Assembly (NCBI GenBank): GCA_964058845.1
Contig: CAXKVR010000137.1
Coordinates: 1 to 64,000, forward strand
Reading direction: 5' to 3'
DNA from: Carex sylvatica
Taxonomy: Eukaryota > Streptophyta > Magnoliopsida > Poales > Cyperaceae
DNA length: 64,000 nucleotides
Shown: positions 1 to 13,494 of the stretch, piece by piece
How the letters are laid out: the number at the start of each line of letters is the position of its first letter
Numbering within the stretch: the stretch's first letter is position 1
The notes under the pieces: generated by a model
Database searches by the model: none
What the model was told of the DNA's origin: nothing
Seen by the model: the letters and a program-made list of their open reading frames with translations, nothing else
Position numbers and translations under genes: made by a program

Positions 1-562
1 GAGACAAAAGTTCTCAACTTATGCTTGTGAATCAAACTTCAATATCTATTCAACTACCTCAAATCCACTTCACCAATATTAATCCAAATTATTGGATAAT
101 AGAAATGCGTGCCGAGAAAGGGTCGCGACACCTCAGAGACGTAGGTCTTTTTTTGCCAAAGTCTGTTAACATCTCTTGTCTCAATCTCTCTAAACTGATC
201 TATTTATTTATTTGCATTTTAGATACTTCATTTGAACAATCGACCAAAAAGATATCATAATTTTAAAAGCTCCCATATTCACCCCCTGTAGGTGCCGTTA
301 GGGACATCATAATAACCAATTAGAGCACCACCACAACCAAATGGCAATAATCATAATCCACCCCGTCGAAGACACTTTAGTTACTCCTTGCCAACTGAGG
401 AGACGAAGACACTTAAAAATTACTCCTTGCTGAATGCCGATGTTAAAGAGGAGACAAAGACACTTAAAATTACTCCTTGCCAACTGAGGATGCAAAGCGC
501 AATAGCATAAAGCTACCCAACATTGAAGCCGCTAATTTGGAAATCAGTACCACATATATGAG
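1..562. other. Left edge of repeat A, no gene seen
   Basis: This stretch matches 49703-50276 with many small differences, so the large repeat probably extends left beyond the window. Apart from the short repeats at 368-489 and the start of a gypsy gag scrap, I see no coding region. It is probably decayed retrotransposon sequence, since a gag domain follows directly. Confidence 0.5.
368..489 (+). repeat. Short imperfect direct repeats, about three units
   Basis: The phrase GACACTTAAAAATTACTCC recurs three times with variation, spaced by about 40 to 60 bases and joined by AACTGAGGA-type linkers. The second copy of this region (about 50082-50206) carries one additional short AAAATTACTCCT duplication, so the array changes length by slippage. 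Confidence 0.55.
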
Positions 563-883
563 GTGCAAAGGGATAAATTCAAAGGCTGTCTGGGCAAAAA
601 TCCTCACACCCATCTCACGAAGTTCCGAACCATTTGTGTTTTGATCAGAGCAGATGGAATAGAGCGAGACGACCTTCGTCTCCATTTATTCCCCTTCTCA
701 CTTGGATCACGTTCGCAAGCATGGTTAGAGTCAATGGATGCCGAATCAATCGATAATTGGAAACAATTGATCAATGCTTTACTCGCACGGTACTTCGCAC
801 CTAGAATGATAGTAGAATATCATGCGAAGATCACTGTTGGGTTTGGTACACATATCTTTAGTACACGGTTAGATTTTAAATGA
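563..883 (+). pseudogene. Ty3/gypsy Gag fragment (copy 1)
   Basis: The 106-codon frame carries the core of the plant retrotransposon Gag domain: a DDLRLHLFPFSLGSRSQAWL block followed by WKQLINALLARYF. In this family (retrotrans_gag, PF03732) that block reads close to RLRLFPFSL..AWL....W..L...FL..FFP. The match covers only the middle of Gag. No zinc knuckle, protease or polymerase follows, and the frame runs into a foldback repeat at about 860. It is a relic inside repeat A. The second copy at 50277-50597 differs by a few residues. Confidence 0.7.
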
Positions 884-1449
884 TTGTGTGGATATGTATG
901 AGTCTTTTGTCACGCAAACGCCTCCTTCTATTACACACTGATAATATGAAATTTTACATCCATGTATCATATGTCATGTATGGTCAAGTTTTCTATACTA
1001 TTGTGCTTCCAACTTTAAACAAATTTAATTGTGGAATACATAACACCATGAAATCATGACATTCTACACGGTAGAACACGTGTCAGCACAGAAAATCCTG
1101 ACATCCTATATACTTCTGTAATACATAACAGTAGGCTCAAATTCGGAGTTCCTAACAATGCAATAACTTATCTTAATAACAATATTAATTTTGGACCAAT
1201 ATTTTACTGTAGAGATGCAGCACGCGACAGTTTTGGGGACACAAGTAGTTGAAAGAAATAATTCAATTTTGATCGGATAAAACAGAAAAATATCAATATT
1301 CTTCCTTATAATTCTCACGCACACTGATATAGAAAACACGGTCATACACACCATATCATATACGGACGAGAAAAAATTGCACATTAATAGTGTGTAATGG
1401 GAGGAGGCACTTGCGCGAAAAAAAGCTCATACATACACAACCGTGTACG
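861..1449. repeat. Foldback element with imperfect inverted arms
   Basis: The left arm (about 861-945) and right arm (about 1383-1449) are imperfect reverse complements. Both hold GTACACGGTT, a TATGTATGAG block, GC.AA.[CT]GCCTCCT and ATTACACACT. Arms of 70-85 bp around roughly 440 bp resemble a non-autonomous inverted-repeat transposon. I could not find a target-site duplication. It follows directly on the gag scrap and is present in the second copy of A as well. Confidence 0.5.
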
Positions 1450-2458
1450 AAAGTCATCAACTTTTGTACACGGTTTGTTACAGTGTATGATAATATATAA
1501 TCGTACATGATTAGTTAGTGAAAGGCCGTGTATGATTATCACCATAATCAACGCCTTTTTTTGGAGACCTGACATGGTTCATTTCTATTAAGTGTACGTA
1601 TATTAGTTTTATATAGAAAAGGTACAATAACCATGTGCAATGTATTCCCCTATTCATATACGACACTTGCTGACACGGCCATGTAACCATGTGTCATTAG
1701 CTTTTGAACCGTATACAGTCTTGTTTTTTATGCTAGTGGTCATAACACGTGTCAAAAATGAATGTATTAAAATTAATTTATAAACATTTTAATTTTGACT
1801 GCTTGACTTTATATTAATTCAAATATTTACAAATTTTACATGTAGACGCATCACTCATAGGATAGACTGGTTTCAACAGTTCGGATTTGTCATTTGAAGT
1901 CATTCTCATAGGTTTTAGAACTGAGTTCACAAAAGAGAGTTAGTGAACTTAGGAACACCCTAGTTCTACTCCTTGGTGAGTGTCACTTATCTTATACAGA
2001 ACAATTAATTATTGGTGCAATTTCACCAACTATTCTAACAAATAATTATTAATTGGCACTATTCTTAATACAGAACAATTATTGATTTGTCACTTTCATC
2101 AACTGTCCTAAGATAAGTTTGCAAATGTTTCTCACCATACATATTAATTCATCCATATTAGTTAAACAGTATGAAAATACTAAATAGCACAATACTAATA
2201 CAACATGATCTAATTCCAAATACCCCATTTACATTATCTAAGTATCACATTTACATAATGTAAAAAAAAGTTCACTTCATAATTGACAATCCATTTTGTC
2301 CAAGTCATTTTCACTTTATAATGATACTTTTTATCTGTCAACTTAAACTTGAATATTTTTTTTATATACGTACATTTATGTAGATATATCTTAACATGTG
2401 TGTTATTAATAATTAAGTAGAGTTAAAATGTCTCATTATTTTTATCCCAATCGATCAT
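1450..2458. other. Distal P450 upstream region, no gene seen
   Basis: I see no open gene here. An ACACGTGTC G-box-like core sits at about 1745-1753, and a similar one at about 1077 lies inside the foldback. From about 1510 rightward this DNA is almost identical to 51231-52179, in contrast to the diverged DNA to its left. Confidence 0.4.
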
Positions 2459-2757
2459 GCCTCACCTTGTTATCTATGTTTTTGGAGGCCAAATAGTCGA
2501 TGTGAATCACTCAACATGATCTTCATATTAAAATTTAGTTCAAGACCAAATTCTATATTTTTTTGGAACATTTTTTACAAAAAATTTGTATAGGTACAAA
2601 ATCACTATTATTCAGAAGATTATGGATCATTCATAAATAATATTAATAATTCCCCAAAAAAAAATTGGTCTCCAAGCAAATTTCTATATAGAGATCATGT
2701 TGAGTCATTCCGATCAACTGTTCGACCTTTGAAAACAAAGATAAAGGATGTGAGGCA
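2459..2757. repeat. MITE-like foldback upstream of P450 copy 1
   Basis: The ends are inverted: TGCCTCAC at the left and GTGAGGCA at the right. Arms of about 65 bp (about 2459-2524 and 2693-2757) align as reverse complements, including the CAACATGATCT / AGATCATGTTG pair. The interior shares the phrase ATAGGTACAAAATCACTATT with a second element in P450 intron 2, so the two belong to one family. It lies about 450-750 bp before the P450 start codon. No clear target duplication was seen. Confidence 0.65.
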
Positions 2758-3103
2758 TAATAGCGGCACGAAAACAATGTGGCATTTTAAATCCGGTCTT
2801 AATTATTATATAGTTTTAACTAACATATAAATAATTATCATTAGAAGTTAAAAATATAAAAGATGAAAAGAAATGGACAACAAAATGTGCATAAATTAAA
2901 ATTTTGAAATCATAGGAGTGGTTCAGCCCCCGTGGCTAACCTTGTATTTATCACCGCTGACAATAACCCTAGATGTGCCTCTACAAAGAAGAGCCTGTTA
3001 AGAAACTAAAGTACGTACACATACATTAGTCATATATATATAAAATAAACAAATAATTAAGTTTTAAATGAATTATTTTAGATGAATTAAATAAATATTT
3101 TTT

Positions 3104-3110
3104 TATATAA
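3104..3110 (+). promoter_or_regulatory. Putative TATA box of P450 copy 1
   Basis: TATATAA followed by AAGCC lies 95 bp upstream of the start codon at 3205, a reasonable spacing for a plant core promoter with a short leader. A second, weaker candidate (CTATAAAT) occurs at about 3152. The assignment rests on motif and position only. Confidence 0.45.
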
Positions 3111-3204
3111 AAGCCAATTACCAGCTGTTAATTTAGGCCCTTGTTTTTCAGCTATAAATTCAGCCCAAATGGCCTCATTCCCTTATCTCATGCACACTCA
3201 CTAG

Positions 3205-7240
<4,036 letters not shown>

Positions 7241-7620
7241 TTGGTCAATTAATGAATGGGAGTTGCATATATATATATATATATAAGCTGTGTAATGTTT
7301 AATTTGAATATTGATCCCAAATAAATTAAATAAGCTGTGAACTGTTTAATATATGTACTATAATTACTTGGAATGTCGATCTAGTATAAATCAATTATTC
7401 ATGGTACATTGATTTTAAAATATTTTACCCTATTGTTCAAATTTAAAAAAAAAATCACAATTGCAAATATATATGTTCTCAATCATGTTGATAGACGCAA
7501 TTTGGTTATTTTTTGGTCATGTATCAAATGTCTCAATAACTTTGATAACTTAGCATTTTCTTCGAATCATTGAAATATTTAAATCATTTGTTTAAAGGCC
7601 ATATAAATTTAAATTACATA
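7241..7620. other. 3' flank of P450 copy 1
   Basis: This AT-rich flank holds an (AT)n run at about 7267-7285, one repeat step longer than in the second copy, and a candidate poly(A) signal at 7320. No other gene is visible. Differences from 56962-57339 become frequent here, in contrast to the gene itself. Confidence 0.45.
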
Positions 7621-7990
7621 CACTACTACAGATAACCAAATCACCAACTGTTCAAATTGACATTTAGCAAGTATTTTTGAACCGTTGGTGATCGGCCAGT
7701 TAGCATTGGTATGATGGACCAATGCCAATAGTGTTGTCAACAACCATTGGTGTTGGATCATTATACCAGTGGTTCATTAGTCTGACGGACGGTATTGGTT
7801 ATCTTTTACCATCAGTTCGACCTAATGAGCAGATGGTGTTACAAGGAGAATGACATCCTTGCGCAAGGAACCGATGGCGTCGAGCATTTTTCCATTGTAA
7901 ATAATGTCGTTAACCATACAACACCGTCAGTTCTTTGGCACATACACCTGTTTTGGAAAATAAACCTTTGCTGTTCAGCATGCTTTGCTC
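7621..7990 (+). mobile_element. CACTA-type transposon terminal fragment
   Basis: The segment begins CACTACTACAGATAACC, the usual terminus of plant En/Spm (CACTA) elements. It is followed by many short subterminal motifs in both orientations (ACCAACTG, AACCGTTGGTGA, ACCATTGGTG, ACCATCAGTTCG, AACCGATGGCG). ATA precedes the terminus as a possible 3-bp target site. I find no matching right terminus nearby, so this is probably one end of a broken element. The second copy starts at 57340. Confidence 0.6.
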
Positions 7991-8435
7991 TTTAAAATTA
8001 ATTTGCATGTGGCTAGCCATAAATATTAATTTCAACAATGTGAAAATAATAAATAACAAGAAAATAATATGATATTTTCCAAATTACATGTACACAATAC
8101 AAATTATATGATCCAATTCCACAAAGCAGTCTACCAAAACTACAAAAATATAAACATAAAACATACACAATTTCATAACTGAAATCAATTATAACATCTG
8201 TTTTTTAATGCTTATTAGTCCTTCAAACATACCTTTGAATCCAATCCCCCAAATCTGCATATCTTACCACAAAATCAACTATAAAATCATGAAAGTTTTT
8301 GAAAATAAGTGATGACGGTCAAACGTATCACAACTTACATATGCTTTTGGCTTACGTTTTACTTGAATATCTCACCTTTATGTTATTTTGCATGAGAAAT
8401 CGGTTACTGTATGTTGTGTTCTTTATGTTTTATTA
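7991..8435. other. AT-rich spacer, no gene seen
   Basis: No coding signal was recognised. The spacer is shared with 57710-58157 with scattered differences. It ends in TTTTATTACAG directly before the segment that starts block B, which looks like a splice acceptor. Confidence 0.35.
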
Positions 8436-8700
8436 CAGGAAACATGATTTGGGGCTGTTTTACATCAATTGGAGCAAGAATTAGGGCAAACCAAATACCC
8501 GTGAAGCAACGGGAGGTCACTATTACGGACCGTATTTATCAATACAGACCTAACAGCATGGTTCTCAAACTCATAATCGGAATCAGAATCAGATATTCGA
8601 CCGTAGAGTCGGAATCGGATCGGAAACTCGGGTTTATTTGGCAGAAACATATTTTGTACCAAATTTTTCAAATAATCCATTCCAACACTCAAAATAATTA
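8436..8700 (+). other. Unidentified exon-like fragment, copy 1 of 3
   Basis: The segment starts right after a good acceptor (TTTTATTACAG) and reads GNMIWGCFTSIGARIRANQ in frame before decaying. The same stretch occurs at 28602 and 58158. I do not recognise the protein. It could be an exon of a captured gene or ordinary transposon sequence. The pattern ATTACGGACCGTATT inside it also occurs near 59667. Confidence 0.35.
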
Positions 8701-9404
8701 AATATAATATTTGTTTAATTTGAAAACAACAAAAAATGAATAAATTCACAAAAGACAAATAAAATATTTTATTTTAACTTTTATATTTTCATATTTTATT
8801 TTGTATATGCGTTAATTTATTTTCATAGGAAATATTTTATTTCATAAACAATAAAATATGGTTTTGTTGTGTTTCTCGGGTCTACAGTTTCTTGAGAGTT
8901 ATCCAGTGTTCAGTGTTTTGCATATGGAATGGCACGTTGTCCACGGTGTATTCCTACTGGTTAGTGGGATCTACAAATTTTCTATATTATAATATGTAGA
9001 CCGGTTGCACTATCTGAGAGAAGAATTTGGACACGCGATGGGAAAGCGAGTCTCGTACACGAAGAGAAGGTGATTTGTAGACGTCGCGAGATCACATCCA
9101 CTGTTCTGATGATCCAACAGTGTACATACTTTGGTTGATCCATAATCCAAGTAGATATTTTTCGTAGATCAACTAATTGAACGGCCTTGATAAATTAAAT
9201 GATCCCGTCCAAAGTAGATATTTTTGCGTTAATTTCCTTAAAATAGTAAAATATGGAGGGGCCGACTGCAATTTTTCCTGTTTTTTCCCCATCTCATTCC
9301 GTCTCCTCCACGGCTTATCTCCTTCAGACCTCCACGCACCCTCCAGACCTCCACGGACTCATCTTGTATTATACTATTATTAATCAGATCGAGTGCAAAA
9401 AACT
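8701..9404. other. Repeat-block spacer
   Basis: No gene is seen. The spacer contains two copies of AAGTAGATATTTTT at 9149-9162 and 9212-9225, between which the third copy of the block has lost 63 bp, and a CT-rich stretch around 9300-9360. B2 and B3 carry about 40 extra bases after ACTCAAAATAATTAAA that B1 lacks, so B1 has a private deletion near 8700. Confidence 0.4.
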
Positions 9405-9560
9405 GAGTTAAGCATACAATACAGTGGTACTAATTACACTAACTGAGACTAACTGGTACAATGATACTAACTGGTACAGAGGTACTAACTGGTACCAGTG
9501 CAAAAAACTGAGTGGTCTAACTGGTACAGTGGTACTAAAAGAAAGACAATGACTAATAGA
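9405..9560 (+). repeat. Degenerate ACTAACTGGTACAGnGGT minisatellite
   Basis: The phrase ACTAACTGGTACAG(A/T)GGT recurs about six times with a period near 18-20 bases and variable spacers. The corresponding array in B2 is about 29625-29755. The further spread of AAGTACCAGTGCATTGAATAA phrases to about 9750 is a related low-order repeat. Confidence 0.6.
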
Positions 9561-9818
9561 AAGAAACTTCCATAATCAATAGTAAAAGTCTAAACTTTAA
9601 AACATTAAGCAAATGAAGTAACAGTGCATTGAATAATTAAAGTCTAAGTTAAATAGGCAAGTCAGAAATCGGCAAATTGAAGTCTAAGTTAAATACGCAT
9701 TCAATAATTGAAGTACCAGTGCATTGAATAAATGAAGTACCAATACTAACTGGTCAATGCAATTAAGTACCTTTAAAATTGAAGAGCGAAACAGATAAAA
9801 AATGAAAATCGAAAGTAC

Positions 9819-9860
9819 CTTTGGCTGAGTATCTCGCGGTGGTTTCTCTGAGGTTGCCAT
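9819..9860 (-). pseudogene. Possible first-exon fragment MATSEKPPRDTQPK
   Basis: On the minus strand an ATG at 9860 opens 14 codons that end exactly at a GT donor (AAAG/GTACTTT). A TATAAA box and a telo-box lie about 90 bp upstream, giving the layout of a promoter, short leader and small first exon. No following exon was found within block B, so I read this as a captured or truncated gene 5' end. In B2 the ATG is changed to AAG at the equivalent place (about 30070), which removes the start. The protein is not recognised. Confidence 0.35.
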
Positions 9861-9949
9861 CAACACTAATTAAAATGAAACTTTCCTTTTCGTAAGCTGT
9901 AAAATTCATAGAATAGGTGGATGATTCTACAAGCACAACAGTATCGGTA

Positions 9950-9971
9950 TTTATAGGGTTTAGGGTTTAGG
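9950..9971 (-). promoter_or_regulatory. TATA box plus telo-box, minus strand
   Basis: Reading the minus strand, CCTAAACCCTAAACCC runs directly into TATAAAT. Telo-boxes next to TATA elements are typical of promoters of plant translation and ribosomal-protein genes. It supports the small exon at 9819-9860 as the 5' end of a captured gene. The same motif is at 30161-30182. Confidence 0.45.
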
Positions 9972-9984
9972 AATCGATTGGTGG

Positions 9985-10400
9985 TTGTCAATCTCGGGTT
10001 TAAGGCAGATTGAAGACGCTCTCGAACCATTTTCCTAGGCATCGTGGGTGAGAGAGAGTGCGCCGCGCGAAAAGGAGATCGATGCCACCTGTGGAGACAA
10101 GGAGAGAAGGAAAGAAAGAGATGAAATGCAGGATTAAATGTGGGATTAAAGAATGCCGGGTCGTGAGCGAAGGTCGAAGGAGATAAAGACTCTGGGTCGG
10201 ATCCGGGTATAAACAGATTAGTAAGAGTAAACCCGTGACTCGACCCAGAGTAACGGATTTATCAAATTTCAATCCGTACCCGACCTAATAAGAACTCAAC
10301 CCGCTAAAAAATGGGTCGAGTCGGACGGGTCAGATGGGTCGGGTGGGTCACGAATTTTTTTGTACACCGCTAAGCATACTCCTATAGAAGAAACCAGTCA
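9985..10400. other. GC-richer transposon-like spacer with GGGTC repeats
   Basis: This stretch is richer in G and C than its neighbours. It contains GGGTCGAGTCGGACGGGTCAG and related GGGTC/GGGTT phrases at 10305-10350, and ACCCGAC-type complements at about 10235-10300, so it can fold back. No protein is recognised. The B2 equivalent is 30215-30600. Confidence 0.4.
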
Positions 10401-10401
10401 T

Positions 10402-10810
10402 AATCTTCCCTCAACAAGTTGCCGACTATGATCATAGCAATAGAGGAAGTGGCCACTGTCGACAACAAGCGTGGTTAATATTCCATCTGACCTCGTTAAT
10501 GCCAAGCGTTTTATTGGTTGGAATCACGTTATATTGGTTGGAATCACGTTCCGCCATCTGATTCCGAATCGATACTTATCGCCCCGATATGAAATGTCTA
10601 TACACTGACATTGGCTCAATACAGTTGGCGTTAATCAATATAAAATGGGCAGAGGCTGTTCGGCCATCGGGTGGGACGTACCCAACGCCATCTCTTTTGT
10701 TTGGCAACCAATGATAAGTGTGATTGACGATTGGTCCCTGCGCGTTCAATGGCATCGCTTGTGTTTTTTTTTTCCGATGATAAATGTCACATACAACATC
10801 ATTTTTACTT
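10402..10810 (+). mobile_element. CACTA subterminal region lacking its terminus (B1)
   Basis: Sequence from ATATTGGTTGGAATCACGTT on is homologous to 62345-62600, where it follows a real CACTACTACAAAAAAA end. Here the terminal bases are missing and the TTTATTGGTTGGAATCACG phrase is doubled. Short motifs such as TTGGCAACCAATGATAAG and GGTTCCGAATCG behave as subterminal repeats. It probably belongs with the CACTA-associated coding remnants on the minus strand further right. Confidence 0.55.
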
Positions 10811-11890
10811 TTATTTGCATTTTCTTTTTAATTGAACCGTTGGAAATTTATATATATATTTATTTCAATTATACACCATTTAGCAGCTAGCTAGCTAGCC
10901 TCCATTTGCTAGCCCTTTTTTAAACCCATCATTTCAATCAATAATTTTAAACATGCATTCAACCAAATATATAAACAAACAATATGAATAATGCATATTG
11001 TACCCAACAACAACATACATATTTGTAACATAACAACATTATAGATTACCAACAAGCTTATATGTAATTAACTTTATATAATTAATTGTACCAGCATAAA
11101 TGTATGTATCATCTCACAACAAGCCATAATTATCATCAGCAATGCTTTCACGTAATTGTACCCATTGATTGTACCAATGACAAAAATATACATCATATAT
11201 GTGTACGAATAACTAACTATTATTTTCAATTACTACAAAAATGTACATCATATATGTGTACCAAAAACTGACCAAGTTTCAATTTAGACGTTCCTTTGCT
11301 GAGGAGGTAAAATATGATCCAAGAAGTACTTGCACCATGTTGTATGGATCGCATATAGTTAACTTTTATTGTATGGTGTAGGGCTCAATTTACTCTGCAT
11401 GAACGAACCCCGAACATATTAACAATATATACATATATATAACAGATGAATCTAAAAACATGCATGATAGAGAGATAAAAATATGTGATTAATTGGAAAA
11501 CCTTTGGAAAAGATCTAAAATATTTTGTGATGATGTACTCCATGTTCTTCATCACAAAATAGCCACATTCCCAGGATCCCCAATGTATAGGGCACTAAAA
11601 TGTGTATTATTTTAAACAAAATATAATTAGTACTGCAATTGAAAATTACAATAAATTAGAATGATAAATTCAGATTGAAATATTTTCTTACCGCTTAATC
11701 TCTAACATCCATGTTCCTCCTCATGGCCAGCTGCTCATTTTTATTCCTTAGTAAGTATTGCCAACAGAGATTTGTGGCATTATGACGAGAAGCACCCAAT
11801 GGTCACTACAATTGAAGCAATAGAAACAATCAATACAAACTTGTTAAAAAAAAATTATAAATTACATGAGTATAATTTATTAACATCTTA
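10811..11890. other. AT-rich interior of CACTA remnant
   Basis: No gene is recognised. It contains a GCTAGCTAGCTAGCC run at 10882-10899 that is also present at about 31121 and 63941, and repeated ATGTACATCATATATGTGTAC phrases at 11184 and 11239. Confidence 0.35.
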
Positions 11891-13189
11891 CTATTGGTGG
11901 TATAGTGCAAATACGAGTTTTTTTTCCTTATACTGTAGCAAGACATCAACCAAGTACTCCATGGCAGTTTCTTTGTAATGGGTTATATATGTTTCACATA
12001 TCAAATTTGCGTCCATAAAAGCAATGTCATTATTGTTTTTCTCAGTTGAAGGAATTATTGACGTGCAATACCTGAAAATAACAAGTTTCAAAAGACAAGA
12101 AAAGAGATAATTGTTGAAAGAATAAAAATCTTTAAAATTTGAAAGACTCACAATGTCCAGACTTGTAGAATAGAGACGTCAAGCCCCTCGTACGTCATCA
12201 AGTCCTTGATATTTTAAAAACCCACTGACATTTGAAAGCCCACAGGCCACAACACTCCAAGTTCTAAAGGGCAGAAGAATCCTGCTCCTCCATCCATTAG
12301 CACAGCAAGATATCTATCATGTAGCATTTGGAATTCAATCTCTTGTTCTTCCAACTCCGTCTGAGTGACAAGAAGTTCCCGACTGCCTATCGATGAAGAA
12401 GCCTGCTCCTTGACCATTTCAGCAGCCACATCCTCAGCCACCGGATTTGCCAAATCCATCAATCCGATCTACACACACACAATGGTTGTATAACTATCAT
12501 AAGTTTCATAAAGAGAGTAAGCCAGTTTAATGTTGGTGTTGGGGTTTAGGTATTTTTATTTCTTAGATAGGCCATTCTTTCAGCCTTTGCAAACCCAAAT
12601 TATTGTATAATTTTGTTAGCAAAACAAAATTGTGTTTACTAACTTTACCTCATCTTCCAACCGTATCTCATTCTTTGTCCATTGAATGCAATTTTTTACG
12701 GCATTACGTAGTAAAACGATGTCATCCGTATCGTCCAAAATGGAAATTGGCATGAGATTATATATATCATTTGTCGAGACCATATGTACCATTCCTTGGT
12801 TTGAGGGGTCTCCCTTGTAGCACCTCATCAGTCCATTCCTTGGCTGGGATTACCTGGGCATTGGCCACAATCACTGGCCCAGAGCCAAAGTTGACTTTCA
12901 GATTGCAACTCCTCACCTCCTGTAGAATGAATCATACACGAAAAGTAACCAAGTCCAAGGGTGTTACAATGATTTTGGTTACTCGTAGGATATAGTCGAC
13001 CATGAGTTGGTTACTTATACAGTAAAGATATATGGACTTACCTGAATGATGTCCAAGGGATCGACATTCGGATGTTGACTTGCTAGCTTTGACTTCACTG
13101 ATTTGAACTTTGCATCTGCAATATGTCTCGACTTGATACAAATCTTGTAACAATGAAGTACTAAATGTCATTTTCCAATAAGGCAACAA
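11891..13189 (-). pseudogene. CACTA-associated ORF remnant: DUF8039-like and Ulp1-like parts (B1)
   Basis: Reading the minus strand from 13189 down, four broken exon-like pieces appear. One (12616-12828) reads GMVHMVSTNDIYNLM, then PISILDDTDDIVLLRNAVK and a WTKN motif. That resembles the DUF8039 segment of plant CACTA second-ORF proteins, where a final ..DAI...V.WP occurs. Another (11891-12151) reads FMDANLICETYI and AMEYLVDVLLQ, then KEKKLVFALYHQ, matching the stretch just before the catalytic His-Trp of Ulp1-like cysteine peptidase domains in the same transposons. The catalytic HW is absent because a stop follows YHQ. Pieces are separated by stops, so this is a dead transposon gene. In B2 the DUF8039-like piece is deleted. 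The family assignment rests on remembered patterns and needs a profile search. Confidence 0.5.
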
Positions 13190-13460
13190 AGCACACAGAT
13201 CAGTATATTAAATCCAAAAAAAAAAAACTCAAAACCCTAGCTAACAGAGCATACACAGATCAGTGTGTTAAATCCCAAAAAAAAACCCAAAAAAACCCAA
13301 AAAACAAATATCCAATACTCTAGCTAACATAGCACACAGATCAGTGTGTTAAATTCTAAAAAACAAAAATAAATACCCAAAACCCTAGCTAACAGAGCAG
13401 ACAGATCAGTGTGTTAAATCCCAAAAAATAAAAATAAAACCCAAAACCCTAATGACAAAT
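13187..13460 (+). repeat. About 65-bp tandem repeat, four units (B1)
   Basis: Units carry AGCACACAGATCAGTGTGTTAAAT, a poly(A)/CCC-rich linker and ACCCTAGCTAACAGAGC. Four degenerate units precede the F-box remnant. The matching array in B2 is 33018-33290. Poly(A) linkers differ in length between units, as expected for slippage. Confidence 0.7.
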
Positions 13461-13494
13461 TTTACCTTAATGATATGCAACTTGCTAGTAATAA

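Noticed and set aside
1106..1575. Minus-strand open frames of 63-92 codons
   Set aside because: They lie inside the foldback element or its flank, are AT-driven, and have no domain or conserved pattern between the two repeat copies beyond DNA identity.
13187..13460. Regularly spaced repeats resembling a CRISPR array
   Set aside because: This is a plant tandem repeat with degenerate units and poly(A) linkers, without constant repeats and unique spacers, in eukaryotic DNA.
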